Shown piece after piece: positions 7,753-17,808 of a stretch of DNA of 64,000 nucleotides (positions within the stretch are counted from its first letter, which is position 1; the number at the start of each line of letters is the position of its first letter). Position numbers and translations under genes: made by a program. The notes beneath the pieces were generated by a model, which did no database searches, was not told the origin of the DNA, and saw nothing but the letters and a program-made list of their open reading frames with translations. Source of the DNA: Thermosynechococcus vestitus BP-1 (GTDB taxonomy: Bacteria; Cyanobacteriota; Cyanobacteriia; Thermosynechococcales; Thermosynechococcaceae); contig NC_004113.1 of assembly GCF_000011345.1 (NCBI RefSeq), forward strand, positions 558,001 to 622,000. Direction: 5' to 3'.

Positions 7753-10537
7753 GGTGGATCAATTGATCAAGGGTGGCCAAGAGCTCACTTTCGCGGAAGG
7801 GCTTGCTAAAGTAGGCGGCTGCCCCTAGGCGTTCTGCCAGCTGGCGATGTTTTTGACCTGTGCGGGAGGTCAGCATTAGTACAGGGGTGTTTTGGCATTG
7901 GGGAATGCGGCGAATTTGAGTGAGGACGCCAAACCCATCGAGGCGGGGCATTTCAATGTCGCAGATCAGAGCGTTGACGGCGAGTCCCCCTTGGAGTTTA
8001 TCAATGGCTTCCTGACCATCTTTGGCCTGCTCAACCCGATAGCCGGCCTTTTCGAGGGTGTTGGCGAGGAAACGCCGCACGTTCACTGAATCATCAACCA
8101 CAAGGACGGTGTCTTGGCTAGGGGCAACGGAGCTGGTCACCGCGGCAGGGGGAGGCTCCTGTTGTGACCAATCAAAGAAGGAGAGGGGATCTAATAGGGG
8201 AACAATGCGGCCATTTCCTAAAATTGTGCAGCCACTAAAGCCCTTGGGTAGGGCTAATTCTCCTTCGACTTGGCGAATGGTGACTTCCTGCTCGCCCCAA
8301 TAGCGATCGACCCGCAGGGCAAGGGCACTCTCCCCTTGACTCACAATCATCAGGGTTGGTTCGTTAATGGCGGGTGCTCCCTCCATTTCTACGGGACGAT
8401 AGGGACGCTGAAAGTGAAAAATCTGGGTCAGCTCAATCAAGGGGATAAGATAGCCTTCCCAGTCAATGAGGGTTGAGCCAAGGGTTGCGATCGCCGGATA
8501 GCGATCGGCAAGTACCATTTCTTCAATGTCTTCGGTTGGCACTGCCAAAAGCATGCCGGCAGCTTCTACTAACAGCACCCGTACAACTGAGAGAGTGTAG
8601 GGAATCGTAATCGTAAATCGCGTCCCTTGGCCGGGAGTACTCTGGATCTGGATGTCCCCGCGAATTTGCCGCAAATTGGTGCGCACGATATCCATGCCGA
8701 CACCGCGCCCGGAGAGGCTACTCACCTGGGCGGCCGTGGAAAAGCCCGGCTCAAAAATCAGTTGCCAGAGGTCGCGATCGCTAGCAGTTTCCAACCAATC
8801 TGGGGCTAAGCCCATTCGCCGTGCCGTTTCGCGAATTTTCTCCGGATTGAGACCTCGGCCATCATCCGCCACAGTAATCACGGTTCGGTTGCCGCGGTAG
8901 GCTGCCTTTAGAGTAATGGTTCCCACGGCGGGTTTACCAAGGGCTTGGCGTTCCTCTGGGGGTTCAATGCCATGGTCAAAGGCATTACGGACAAGGTGCA
9001 AGAGGGGATCCGCCAACACACTCAACACCGTGCGGTCAATGAGAACGTGACTGCCCTCAACTTCTAAGTTGACATTTTTACCATGCTGGTGGCTCAATTC
9101 GCGGATGAGGCGCGGATAGCGGTTGGCCAAATCGGCAAAGGGGCGCATTCGCACCTGGGTAAATCGAGCTTGGAGTTGCTTGACGGTGCGGTTGAGATCG
9201 CGGTCTGTGCGTTCGGTGTCCTCTAGGCTCAGTTCCAAATCGCTAGTGATTTCCTGCACTTGGACAATAGTTTCCATCACCTCTTGGGAGAGCAGGTGCA
9301 CATCGGTGTAGCGATCGAACTCGAGGACATCGAACCCATGTTGATTTTGGAGGTTAAAGTGGTGGGGGGCGCTGACACGGTCATACTCTGTGCGCAGGCG
9401 AAAGTTGGCACGCTCAAGGGCACCCACTTTTTGCTTGAGACCGGTTAGGAGGCTGTGGAGGCGTTCCCGTTGTAACTCTAGAGCATTACACTCAATGAGC
9501 AACTCCCCCATCAGATCGCTCAGCTCCTCCAACTGATGCGCTGGCACCCGCACGGTTGTTTCCTTGGGTTCCTCGGCTTGTGGCTTTGGAATCTCGGTTT
9601 CCTGCGGGGGTGTTGCTGGCAGCTTGGGGGGGGTGGGTGGGGGGGACAATAAATCCCCCAGGGAGAAAGCCTCCACTTCGGCACTGGCAAAGTCCTCGAC
9701 CCCTAATTCTTGATTCAGGTTTGCCAGCGGTAAATCCACTGCATCAATTGAATCAATAATGGTTTGATCCTCATCATCGGTTTCAGGGGTTTCGAAGCGG
9801 GTGGGCAAAGCCGCCACTTGCCCAGTGATCACAAGGGCTTGGCAGCGCCGCCATTGCTGAATAATGCTGGCACCAGCTTGGCTGACATCACAGTTGGGCT
9901 GCTCAAGATAGGCACTGACAGAGGCACAAAAGTCGGCAAATGGGGGCAGCTCCAGCATTTGCCCGAGGCCTGCCAGTTCTTGGGCAGCGATCGCCAACTC
10001 CTCCTTAAGGCAGGGTTGCCCGGGGGTTTGCAGAACGGTTTCTAAGCGTTGGAGGCAGGCCTCCACCTCAGTTTCAAAAAGAGCCACCCGCATCTGGTGG
10101 CCATCATCCCCACTGAGAAGCGCTAGATCATCCTCCGCTGTCGGCTCCCCCAGCCGTCTGTGCAACTGATCCAAAATTGGCTCCACTTGGGTGCGCCACC
10201 AGCCCTCATTGGGTTGAACCCCTTGACGGTGGAGGGTAATGACCGCTTGCAGTTGATCTACCGCCTTGAGCAGGAGGTGCTGTACTTCTACGTCATCGCA
10301 GGGACGGGATTTCAAAACCTTAAAGAAATCCTCAAGGCGATGGGCCAGTTCACTGAGGGACATAAAGCCCATCATTGCCGCACCACCTTTAATCGAGTGA
10401 GCCGCCCGCAGTACGGCATCAATCACCCCCGGCCGCTGAGAGAGTTCGAGTACCCCCGCTTCAATGGTTGCCAGATAGTCCTGCGCCTCCTCCAAAAACT
10501 GGAGGCGGATCGTTTCCTCAATGCCGGGTTCGGGCAT
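7745..10537 (-). CDS. pixL: PixL: hybrid CheA-type histidine kinase for phototaxis
   Basis: 930 residues. Domain order: N-terminal Hpt with the phospho-accepting His47 (LRAAHSIKGG); a long linker rich in Pro/Glu (~260-330); a CheA dimerisation and HATPase core with N-box HLVRNAFDHGIE, G1 DDGRGLNP and G2 GRGVGMDIVRTNL; a CheW-like domain (~640-780); and a C-terminal receiver (VLVVDDSVNVRRFL, phospho-Asp in CDIEMPRLDGF). This is the CheA-plus-receiver layout of cyanobacterial PixL/PilL. It should phosphorylate PixG/PixH in response to PixJ. It begins 2 bp after pixJ ends and overlaps the following CheW-like gene. Confidence 0.92.
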   Translation of the reverse strand: MPEPGIEETIRLQFLEEAQDYLATIEAGVLELSQRPGVIDAVLRAAHSIKGGAAMMGFMSLSELAHRLEDFFKVLKSRPCDDVEVQHLLLKAVDQLQAVITLHRQGVQPNEGWWRTQVEPILDQLHRRLGEPTAEDDLALLSGDDGHQMRVALFETEVEACLQRLETVLQTPGQPCLKEELAIAAQELAGLGQMLELPPFADFCASVSAYLEQPNCDVSQAGASIIQQWRRCQALVITGQVAALPTRFETPETDDEDQTIIDSIDAVDLPLANLNQELGVEDFASAEVEAFSLGDLLSPPPTPPKLPATPPQETEIPKPQAEEPKETTVRVPAHQLEELSDLMGELLIECNALELQRERLHSLLTGLKQKVGALERANFRLRTEYDRVSAPHHFNLQNQHGFDVLEFDRYTDVHLLSQEVMETIVQVQEITSDLELSLEDTERTDRDLNRTVKQLQARFTQVRMRPFADLANRYPRLIRELSHQHGKNVNLEVEGSHVLIDRTVLSVLADPLLHLVRNAFDHGIEPPEERQALGKPAVGTITLKAAYRGNRTVITVADDGRGLNPEKIRETARRMGLAPDWLETASDRDLWQLIFEPGFSTAAQVSSLSGRGVGMDIVRTNLRQIRGDIQIQSTPGQGTRFTITIPYTLSVVRVLLVEAAGMLLAVPTEDIEEMVLADRYPAIATLGSTLIDWEGYLIPLIELTQIFHFQRPYRPVEMEGAPAINEPTLMIVSQGESALALRVDRYWGEQEVTIRQVEGELALPKGFSGCTILGNGRIVPLLDPLSFFDWSQQEPPPAAVTSSVAPSQDTVLVVDDSVNVRRFLANTLEKAGYRVEQAKDGQEAIDKLQGGLAVNALICDIEMPRLDGFGVLTQIRRIPQCQNTPVLMLTSRTGQKHRQLAERLGAAAYFSKPFRESELLATLDQLIHHA

Positions 10538-10539
10538 GG

Positions 10540-13362
10540 CTATCCCTCAGCAGTCACCTTAAAGATGTTGACGGAGTTTTGTAGTTCCTGAGCCATGTCC
10601 ACGGTGGCTTGGAGAGACTCAGAAATCTGTTTGGAGGTTGCCGACATGCCCTCTGAGACCTTAGCGAAATCGCGCATTAGTGTACTGACCGTATTAGATG
10701 TGCGGGTTTGGGAGACGGTGGCTTGGGAAATGGACTGCACCAGCTCGTCAATGTGCTGCGACACCTGGACGATTTCTGCAAGACTCTGCTTGGTAGCTTC
10801 CACAAGGCGGGTGCCTTCCACCACCTGAGCAGTTCCTGCTTCCATGGCACTGACCACCTCTTGGGTTTCCTGCTGAATGCTCTCGACGATTTGCTCAATT
10901 TCACGGGTGGCCGCCGCCGATCGCGCCGCCAGCTCACCGACTTCTTCGGCCACCACAGCAAAGCCTCGGCCTTCTTCGCCCGCACGGGCCGCCTCAATAC
11001 TGGCATTAATGGCCAAGAGGTTGGTTTGCAAGGCAATTTGATTAATCAGGGAGATCACCTTGGAAATCTGTTGCGACGACTCCCCTAAGCGCTTCACTTT
11101 TTTGGCGGTTTCCGCCACAGTTTGCCGCAGTTGAAGGATACTTTCGACAGTAGTATCCATCGTTTCACCGCTAGTGACCGCTCGCTCTGAGGCCTGGCGC
11201 GCCACGGCTGCCGCCTCGTTGGCACTATTGGCCACGGATTCAATTGAGCTGGCCATGGCCTCAACAGCATCCAGCATCCGCTTTACCTTCTTGGCTTGAC
11301 GCAGGGATTCTGTCGCTAACTCGGTCATCGCTGCCTCATCCGCCAAGAGGGCGGTGTTCACTTTTTCCGTTGTTGCTTTCACTTGCACCACCACATCCCG
11401 CAGACTTTCAATGAGGGCGTTGAAGATATCAGCAACAGTGCCAATTTCATCGGCAGTGATGTCTGCCCGTACCGTCAGATCTCCCTGGGAAGCGGCCTCC
11501 ACCTCTGTGAGCAGCTTGATTAACTGCATTTGGATATGTTCAGTACGCTGCTGTTGCTCCTGGGCAAGGCGCTCTGCTGCCTGTTGAGCGGCAATGGTCT
11601 GCTCAAGGAAATGGAGACGCTCCAGGACAAGGCTGCCGGTGCTCGCCAGTTCACTGAATTGGTCAATCTCGATCTCCTGCCACTGGCGTGGTTCACTGCA
11701 CTGGTGGGCAATCAGGAGACCAAAAAGTTGGTCGTCGATCACCATCGGCACGACAAGATTTGCCCGAACCTTGAGGGGCCGGAGTTGATTCAGGTGACAC
11801 TCCGTTAGCCCTGCCTTGAAAATATCCGTCGTGGCTTGAATGCGGCCCTGGCGGTAGGCCTCTACCCAGTGTTCGCGGAAACAGGGATCCTCAATTACCT
11901 GATCTCGAGCTTGTGGCCAACCCTCTGCCACCGACTCGGCTACGACTGTTCCCACATAGTTGTCATCAAAGGCATAGACAATGACACGATCGCAGGCCAA
12001 TAGTTCACGGCCCTTTGCCACAAGGGTCTCAAAAATGGCTTGGCGATCGCGCAACTCACTTAACTGCACCGCAGCCTGACGTAAGCAATCTGCACATTTG
12101 GCTGCCTGCTCAATTTGGGTGAAGGATTGTTGTAACCGTGTAACCATTTCATTGATGGTTTGCCCTAGGGTGGCCAGCTCATCCTTGGTTTCAATGGGGA
12201 CACGGGTGTCGAGGTTGCCGGCGCCGATGGCTTCCACGGCAGCAATGGTGCGGAAAATAGGACGGAGTCCTCGCTGTGTTGCGTAGAGGGCGATCGCCCC
12301 CACTGCCCCTGTGGCAATGACCATCCCCCCGAACAATGTCCATGTCAGCGTTCTGAGGGGCGCAAGCGCCTGGTTGCGATCAACCCCCAGCACAATTGCC
12401 CTAAAGGGGCTAGGCACTTGCCTATAACTGAGAATCTGATCCTCAAAAGTCGCGTCGGTTTTGATCACCCCGCTGCGGGCCCGCTGGAGTTGCTCGGCTA
12501 ATTTAGGAAACACCTCTTGGAGGGGTTTTCCCTGTATCGCCTCTTCCCGCTGGGTGGTTGCAAAGATCGTGCCGCCACTGTCGATGAGGTAAAAGGTATG
12601 GGACTGCTTGCGAGTGTAGGTTATGAAGAGCTCTGCAATAGTCGCTCGGGGAATCCGCAACCGAGCTACTGCTAAAATTTGCCCATTTTGGGGATTGATC
12701 ACGGGCACTGCCAAAAACATCCCTAGGGGGCGATCGGGCAGTGACAGCGTTGGCTCAACCGTTAGAACCGGGTTGCGAGTTTGAATTGCTAGCTTAAAGT
12801 ACTGCTGATTTTGGAGAATATTGTTGGCAAGACGGTTCCCCTCCGAAGACTGGGCAATGACCGTTCCTTGGCCATCATTGGCAATGATGCCCGCACTGTC
12901 GTAGTCTGAGTAGGCATTAAGCCATTGATCCAGAATCGCTTGCAGTTGGGGGCGATCGCGCCGCTGAATCTTATCGCTGTAGCGGCTACTCAACAGAGAC
13001 CCTAAGGTTCGGGCATCCCCGAGGCGATTGCGAAGATAATTCTCAAACTGAAGTGCTACACTATTTGCTTGCTGTTGCTGGAAGTCTAAGACCAACTGCA
13101 CCAAGTTTTGGCGTACCACTTCATTCCCTACTAAGCCCACCCCCAACAGAGGCAGCGTTGCCAGAGCAATGGCACTGGTAATGAGTTTTGGACGGAGCCC
13201 CCAAAATTTGCGGCGGGGCGGTGTTGGCGGCAACGGCTGTCCATGGGATTGACCATTGGTGGTTGCTTTGTTCTCCTCTACAGAAGGCAGTTGGTAGTTC
13301 AAAACCGAGGGTGGTAAGGGGGGAATATCAATAGGGGGCTTGGCAGTCGTCATTGTTGGCAC
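10540..13362 (-). CDS. pixJ: PixJ: blue/green cyanobacteriochrome phototaxis receptor
   Basis: 940 residues, a methyl-accepting chemotaxis-type photoreceptor. A cytoplasmic Pro-rich start is followed by a membrane segment (~57-80), an extracytoplasmic dCache-like sensor, a second membrane segment (~345-370), HAMP, a cyanobacteriochrome GAF domain (~430-595), a further HAMP-like stretch, and an MCP signalling domain with the [20 protein letters not shown] hairpin tip. In the GAF domain Cys494 lies in DPCF (the DXCF motif) and Cys522 in ECHL. These are the two cysteines known in TePixJ to give the phycoviolobilin blue/green photocycle. The exact residue numbers match that protein, which supports both the GTG/ATG start used here and the genus. 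Confidence 0.96.
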   Translation of the reverse strand: MPTMTTAKPPIDIPPLPPSVLNYQLPSVEENKATTNGQSHGQPLPPTPPRRKFWGLRPKLITSAIALATLPLLGVGLVGNEVVRQNLVQLVLDFQQQQANSVALQFENYLRNRLGDARTLGSLLSSRYSDKIQRRDRPQLQAILDQWLNAYSDYDSAGIIANDGQGTVIAQSSEGNRLANNILQNQQYFKLAIQTRNPVLTVEPTLSLPDRPLGMFLAVPVINPQNGQILAVARLRIPRATIAELFITYTRKQSHTFYLIDSGGTIFATTQREEAIQGKPLQEVFPKLAEQLQRARSGVIKTDATFEDQILSYRQVPSPFRAIVLGVDRNQALAPLRTLTWTLFGGMVIATGAVGAIALYATQRGLRPIFRTIAAVEAIGAGNLDTRVPIETKDELATLGQTINEMVTRLQQSFTQIEQAAKCADCLRQAAVQLSELRDRQAIFETLVAKGRELLACDRVIVYAFDDNYVGTVVAESVAEGWPQARDQVIEDPCFREHWVEAYRQGRIQATTDIFKAGLTECHLNQLRPLKVRANLVVPMVIDDQLFGLLIAHQCSEPRQWQEIEIDQFSELASTGSLVLERLHFLEQTIAAQQAAERLAQEQQQRTEHIQMQLIKLLTEVEAASQGDLTVRADITADEIGTVADIFNALIESLRDVVVQVKATTEKVNTALLADEAAMTELATESLRQAKKVKRMLDAVEAMASSIESVANSANEAAAVARQASERAVTSGETMDTTVESILQLRQTVAETAKKVKRLGESSQQISKVISLINQIALQTNLLAINASIEAARAGEEGRGFAVVAEEVGELAARSAAATREIEQIVESIQQETQEVVSAMEAGTAQVVEGTRLVEATKQSLAEIVQVSQHIDELVQSISQATVSQTRTSNTVSTLMRDFAKVSEGMSATSKQISESLQATVDMAQELQNSVNIFKVTAEG

Positions 13363-13386
13363 ATCCTAAGAGTATTCATCGTCATC

Positions 13387-13905
13387 CTATCCAACATCAA
13401 CAGTAAGAACACTTGAGCAAGCTCTCTCGGCAATTGCTGCCCCATCGAGGATAAAAAATATCTCCTCTGCCAAACGACAGCACCCTTTGAGATAGGGAAC
13501 CAGCGCCGCGCTCACCGTACCCACTGGCGATTGAATCGCCCCTTCAGGAAGACGGGCAATCCCACGGACCTCCTTTAGGGCCAATCCTAAATAGCCCTTG
13601 GGGGTATCCAGCAGCGCGATCGTCACCAGCGGCATCTCTGCATCCAGTGGTTCGAGGTTGAACAAGTGGGCTAAATCCAACACCCAAACAATGCGGTTAC
13701 GAACGTTCAGCAATCCCATGACTATGGCAGGCATATTGGGAATTGCCGTGAGTTGCTGCGGTGGCAGCACCAACACCTGCTGAATCTCAGTCATCGGCAG
13801 TAGTGCGGTGCATTGCTCGTGCACCACTAAGCGCAGGTAGGGTAACCCTTGGGGGCGATCGCCTACCCCTTCGCCACCATTCAACCAAGGTGCTGCCCCA
13901 ATCAT
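13387..13905 (-). CDS. pixI: PixI: CheW-like coupling protein
   Basis: 172 residues of CheW fold (YLRLVVHEQCTALLPMTEIQQVL, then GLLNVRNRIVWVLDLAHLF). It lies between pixH and pixJ, 2 bp after pixH and 24 bp before pixJ, the position of PixI in characterised phototaxis operons. It should link the PixJ receptor to the PixL kinase. The sequence is divergent from CheW of enteric bacteria, as is normal for PixI. Confidence 0.88.
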   Translation of the reverse strand: MIGAAPWLNGGEGVGDRPQGLPYLRLVVHEQCTALLPMTEIQQVLVLPPQQLTAIPNMPAIVMGLLNVRNRIVWVLDLAHLFNLEPLDAEMPLVTIALLDTPKGYLGLALKEVRGIARLPEGAIQSPVGTVSAALVPYLKGCCRLAEEIFFILDGAAIAERACSSVLTVDVG

Positions 13906-13907
13906 CC

Positions 13908-14270
13908 CTACACCACCACTGACTTCAGTGCCCGTACCAAATCTTCACGGCTAAAGGGCTTGGTCACATAGGCATCTGCCCCCTGCTTCATCGCCCAAAG
14001 ACGGTCTAACTCCTGGTTTTTGGAGGTGCAGACAACAATAGGCAGTTTTTCAGTCTCAGGATTTTTCTTGAGACTGCGGCAAAGTTCGAAGCCGCTCATC
14101 CCCGGCATCACCACATCTGTGACGACGACGTCGGGCTTATACTGGGCTACTTTCTCCAGTGCCTCCTTGGCATCGGTGGCCGTAATCACGGCGTAGCCAG
14201 ACTCCTGAAGAAACGAGCTGATCAATGCCATTTCCGAGGGGATATCTTCCACCACTAAAACCTTTGTCAT
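13908..14270 (-). CDS. pixH: PixH: CheY-like response regulator
   Basis: 120 residues, a stand-alone receiver domain: MTKVLVVEDIPSEMALISSF with the acidic pocket, the phospho-Asp in VVVTDVVMPGMSGFEL, and the conserved Lys in VTKPFSRED. The start at 14270 is chosen because GGGAG sits 6 bp upstream; the upstream in-frame start at 14312 would add 14 residues unlike the family. PixH-type proteins modulate type IV pilus motility, acting with PixG and PixL. Confidence 0.9.
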   Translation of the reverse strand: MTKVLVVEDIPSEMALISSFLQESGYAVITATDAKEALEKVAQYKPDVVVTDVVMPGMSGFELCRSLKKNPETEKLPIVVCTSKNQELDRLWAMKQGADAYVTKPFSREDLVRALKSVVV

Positions 14271-14336
14271 GTCATCTCCCAAATGCCAATTCAAACAATC
14301 GATTACTGTCAATATACCCCTGATAGGTTGCCTGTA

Positions 14337-15560
14337 CTACGTCAAGTACTGAAACACCATTTTTAACAGTTCTGCCTGGGTAAAGGGCTTAGTCATGTAA
14401 TCCGTTGCCCCCACAAAACGAGCCTTAGCGCGGTCAATGAGCCCGGTGTTACCCGTCACCATAATGATGGGGACTGACTTAAAGCGTTCATGGTTGCGAA
14501 TCACTTTACAAAACTTATAGCCGTCAATATTGGGCATCCCCACATCCAAAAGAATCAGATCGGGATTGAGACGCATCACCTCCATCAGGGCCTTTACAGA
14601 ATCGTTGAGGGCAATGACCTCAAAGGCATCATCCGCCAAAAACCGCTTCATTTCATTGAGGATCGTTGGACTATCGTCAATGCAGACAATCCGATAGGTG
14701 CGATTGGGAACCTGGGAGGTAAAAAAGCCACTCCCTGAGTCGCCACTGTCCTCTACAAGAGCGGGTGTGGTTTCCTGCCACAAACTGAGATCAAAATTGG
14801 GCAGTAAGTCAAAGGGATGTTGCGGTTCTCGAACGACGACAGCGCCTTTCTCAATCAAAGGCAGAAGGCTACGCACTAAGGTAATTTCATTTTGGTTCAG
14901 TAGCACCGCCAAGTGCCGAAAGCTAAAGCCCCGCAACAGAGACCCCAAACGCTGCTGCTGCTCAGGGGTTAAATTCACTTGGGCATGACTAAAAAAGTAA
15001 GGGCGCTGAAAGGGGGAGACAATTTTGTGACCAAGGCTCAACCACTGCTGAATTCGGGACTTACACTTCTCAATGAGGGAAGCAGCGTCAAAGCGGCGGG
15101 CGATCGCAACCTCAACGTAGGGCACCAACTGGTGCTGACCAGTCTTAAGATACAAAAACGACTCGAGAACTTCGAGAATCAGCCCCTCTACCAATTGATA
15201 AAATTGCTCTGCTGTGATCAGGCCTTGGGTGAGCAACCAGCGCAGACTCTCATATTCATAGATTGGGGTGGGGGTATTGGCCTGCTCCCATTGCTGTCGC
15301 ACTTTGGCCCGTAGGTGGCGATCGAGGGCAGGAACACTGTGGCTGAGTTGCCGCAGGTGTCGTTCAAAGCGATCGCCCGGCTCAATAGTATGGGTCGCAT
15401 AGATAATGTCCCCCCGATCAAAGTAAAGAAACCACTGCTGCCCCTCAACAACCACCTTGAAGCAACCGGTACCCCCTGAAGTGCTCAGCTGGCGCAGCAA
15501 GCCTTCGGGCTGAAGTGCTTCTGTTCCCCCGACCCTAGAACTCTGCTCAGATGTCATCAT
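14337..15560 (-). CDS. pixG: PixG: PatA-type response regulator
   Basis: About 407 residues. The N-terminal DUF4388/PatA domain (LLRQLSTSGGTGCFKVVVEG, YFDRGDIIYATH) is followed by a central helical region and a C-terminal receiver (IVCIDDSPTILNEMKRFL, phospho-Asp in LILLDVGMPNIDGYKF, Lys in TDYMTKPF). It is the first gene of the pix operon. The ATG pair at 15560/15557 has AGGGA 5 bp upstream and is preferred; a GTG at 15644 would extend the protein by 28 residues. PatA-type regulators carry the output in the N-terminal domain and interact with motility machinery. Confidence 0.88.
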   Translation of the reverse strand: MMTSEQSSRVGGTEALQPEGLLRQLSTSGGTGCFKVVVEGQQWFLYFDRGDIIYATHTIEPGDRFERHLRQLSHSVPALDRHLRAKVRQQWEQANTPTPIYEYESLRWLLTQGLITAEQFYQLVEGLILEVLESFLYLKTGQHQLVPYVEVAIARRFDAASLIEKCKSRIQQWLSLGHKIVSPFQRPYFFSHAQVNLTPEQQQRLGSLLRGFSFRHLAVLLNQNEITLVRSLLPLIEKGAVVVREPQHPFDLLPNFDLSLWQETTPALVEDSGDSGSGFFTSQVPNRTYRIVCIDDSPTILNEMKRFLADDAFEVIALNDSVKALMEVMRLNPDLILLDVGMPNIDGYKFCKVIRNHERFKSVPIIMVTGNTGLIDRAKARFVGATDYMTKPFTQAELLKMVFQYLT

Positions 15561-15681
15561 ATCGATCCCTAACTCGCTTTCCCCACCGCGGTTCCCTTGA
15601 ATCCCAGCAGGAAACAACCAAATGAGCTGGTTTTCTGAAATCACCCCTAGGTAAAGTGGGCTTGAAAACCCAGATGTGATG

Positions 15682-15687
15682 ATTATA
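15682..15687 (-). promoter_or_regulatory. Candidate -10 box of the pix operon
   Basis: A consensus TATAAT read on the minus strand, placed ~120 bp upstream of the preferred pixG start and ~40 bp upstream of the alternative GTG. The -35 region is poor (TTCATC/TTTTCC candidates), so an activator or relaxed -35 is possible. Confidence 0.45.
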
Positions 15688-15787
15688 TTAAGCAGTTCCT
15701 CGGAAAAGATGAAGGAAAACTTCAGAAAAGTTAATGATTTTCACAACGGAAAGTAAACACCCTTGCTCTTTAGAAAACATAAGGCAT

Positions 15788-15816
15788 AAAAAAATCCCCC
15801 TCCATAGAGGAGAGGG
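15788..15816 (-). terminator. Intrinsic terminator of the porin gene
   Basis: Read on the minus strand: an 8-bp stem, CCCTCTCC with GGAGGGGG (one G-T pair), a 5-nt loop and a run of T. It lies 28 bp beyond the porin stop codon, so it ends that transcript before the pix promoter region. Confidence 0.85.
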
Positions 15817-15843
15817 AGAAGCAGCGAAATAAATTCAGCCACC

Positions 15844-17619
15844 TTAGAACGTAAAGGTCGTCCGAATCACCCCTTGCAGAATTGGCTGACCGGAGATGGC
15901 GCCGGCACCATTGGTATTGTTGGGATTGATGATCGCCGTGAAGATCGGCGTGATGCTGATGTTGTCGCTAATGGGGAACTTATAGAAGGCCTCCACATTC
16001 ACCTGGTTGGCATTGTTGATAGGAGGCACAGCAGGAGCACTGTTAATAAATGGTGCACCCGCCGCGACAGCCAGTACCGAACCCGGCACTAGCAAGTCTT
16101 TATAGCCGATCCCTGCCATAAAGTTGTAGGCCATCATGCCAGCGGCAGGAAAAGGACCGATAGAGAAGGGTAGGGGCGACACCCCAGGGAAGTAGGTACT
16201 GGGAATCCCCGCAACACCGGCACGGCCAAAGATCCCTAGGCGACCAAGGTTGAGCTCGAAGTTAACACCTCCCGCTTGAGCTTCAATGCCATAGGTTTTG
16301 GAGTAGGTGCCTTGAAGCTTGACGGCATAGCTGTTACGGCCATTGCCAAAAGTGTTGGCGTACTCCAGCTCAAGGGAAGCCTGGAAGGGATCACCGGCAA
16401 AGCCACCTCCCGGATTAGGCGGAGCAATTCCAGCGGCTGCGGTACCCGCTCCCGCCGCAATATACAGCGCCCGCACGGTAAAGGGACCTTCCTTAGGATT
16501 CCATTGAATGGCAGCACCGGCACCTCCCAGGTAATTCATTGCATAGGGCACAATGAAGGGGTTGTTGATAAAGAAGTAGCTGCCAAAATCGCTAGCGGGG
16601 GAGTTTGCCCAGCTATTGGTGTCGATAATGTCACTGGGATAGAACTGAGGACCGGCGGTAATAGTAATGTCTTTAGTGGGTTTGAAACTGTAGGCTAGGC
16701 GGTACAGAGTCACACCAGGACCGAAATTAGACCAGTAGTACTGGCTCGGGCTAAAGTAGGGTAGTGGTGCTGTAAAGGCATCGCCAGTCCCAAGGGTTGA
16801 GATAATTTGCGACCCTAAGCCATAGGTGCTAATGGCATCAAGGCCACCGTTACCGGTGGAAAGGGTCGTTTGCAGCAAGTCAGTGCCCGTAAAGCTTGTA
16901 TTGAGGTTGAGCAGAACGCCAGCAATAACTGTTGGATTTGTACGCCCAGGCGCTAGAGGTAAAGGAACTCCCGTGATAGGGTCGTTAGGACGAACAGAGG
17001 GAAGCGGAGAACTGGGACGACCGCCAAACTGGACGGACATTACCGCTGTCCCCGTGAGCTTGGTGGTGGTAGAAAACTGAGTAGCTTCGAGGGCAGCAGT
17101 GCGGGCTTCGAGCTTGTCCACACGACCGCGCAGGGTGGCGAGTTCTGCCTTGAACTCATCCATGAGCTTTTGCAGCGTCGCCAGGTCTTCCTTGGTGGCA
17201 AAGCGATCGCTAATCACATCGAGGCAGGCGTTCAACGCTGCTGCCATCTCATAGCGGGTCGCTGCCCGATTCCCCCGGAAGGTACCATCAGGGTAACCAG
17301 CAATACAACCGTACTTCTCTACCAGGGAAGCCAGGGCTTGGTAGGCCCAGTCGGTGGGGCGGACATCAGAAAGCTGCGAGACGGAGGTCACCTGCCCCAT
17401 GGATTCTTCGTTGGCCAGAAGCTCATTAACAGAGCGAATGGTGCTAGAGGCGTCTGCGACAGTGTTGGGAGCAGGCAGTGCCTCAGAAACTTGGAGATTT
17501 TGCGGTTCAGCAGCACTCAGGTTTTCAAGCTTGACAGGTTCATTGGCGGTAGCAATATTAGCCCCTGCGACCACCCCCAGTAGGCCTAAGCTACTTGCTA
17601 ACAAATAAGTCTTTTTCAC
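15844..17619 (-). CDS. SLH-domain OprB-type outer-membrane porin (Som-like)
   Basis: About 591 residues. A Sec signal peptide (MKKTYLLASSLGLLGVVAGA) is followed by a single SLH domain (~80-140; DWAYQALASLVEKYGCIAGY, PDGTFRGNRAATRYEMAAAL) that binds pyruvylated wall polymer, a coiled coil (~150-185) and a ~400-residue OprB beta-barrel rich in Gly/Asn/Pro ending in FTF, an aromatic C-terminus usual for outer-membrane proteins. It should allow uptake of small solutes. The start is GTG at 17619, with GAGGAG 7 bp upstream; a longer frame from 17634 would begin inside that Shine-Dalgarno. The Shine-Dalgarno region matches the complement of the Yfr1 sRNA core (see findings). Confidence 0.92.
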   Translation of the reverse strand: MKKTYLLASSLGLLGVVAGANIATANEPVKLENLSAAEPQNLQVSEALPAPNTVADASSTIRSVNELLANEESMGQVTSVSQLSDVRPTDWAYQALASLVEKYGCIAGYPDGTFRGNRAATRYEMAAALNACLDVISDRFATKEDLATLQKLMDEFKAELATLRGRVDKLEARTAALEATQFSTTTKLTGTAVMSVQFGGRPSSPLPSVRPNDPITGVPLPLAPGRTNPTVIAGVLLNLNTSFTGTDLLQTTLSTGNGGLDAISTYGLGSQIISTLGTGDAFTAPLPYFSPSQYYWSNFGPGVTLYRLAYSFKPTKDITITAGPQFYPSDIIDTNSWANSPASDFGSYFFINNPFIVPYAMNYLGGAGAAIQWNPKEGPFTVRALYIAAGAGTAAAGIAPPNPGGGFAGDPFQASLELEYANTFGNGRNSYAVKLQGTYSKTYGIEAQAGGVNFELNLGRLGIFGRAGVAGIPSTYFPGVSPLPFSIGPFPAAGMMAYNFMAGIGYKDLLVPGSVLAVAAGAPFINSAPAVPPINNANQVNVEAFYKFPISDNISITPIFTAIINPNNTNGAGAISGQPILQGVIRTTFTF

Positions 17620-17625
17620 AATGTT

Positions 17626-17636
17626 ACTCCTCACTC
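17626..17636 (-). promoter_or_regulatory. Porin ribosome binding site with Yfr1-complementary sequence
   Basis: The mRNA reads GAGTGAGGAGT, which includes the Shine-Dalgarno GAGGAG. The invariant Yfr1 core ACUCCUCACAC would pair with 10 of 11 bases. Occlusion of the Shine-Dalgarno by Yfr1 is the inferred mode; Yfr1 has been reported to target porin mRNAs in marine cyanobacteria. Confidence 0.45.
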
Positions 17637-17808
17637 ACGAGCATCTGGGTTCAGCAGAGCAATCAACTCATTCCACTGTCCCCTAGTACCTAGCTTACAC
17701 AATATGGCTTAAATCTGCCGCAAGCCAATTATGCAAGTTGCGACAGATCCTAAGGGCTTGCCTTGCAATTTGTCAAATACTTTGTTTCGATTTGTTGACA
17801 CGGGACAT

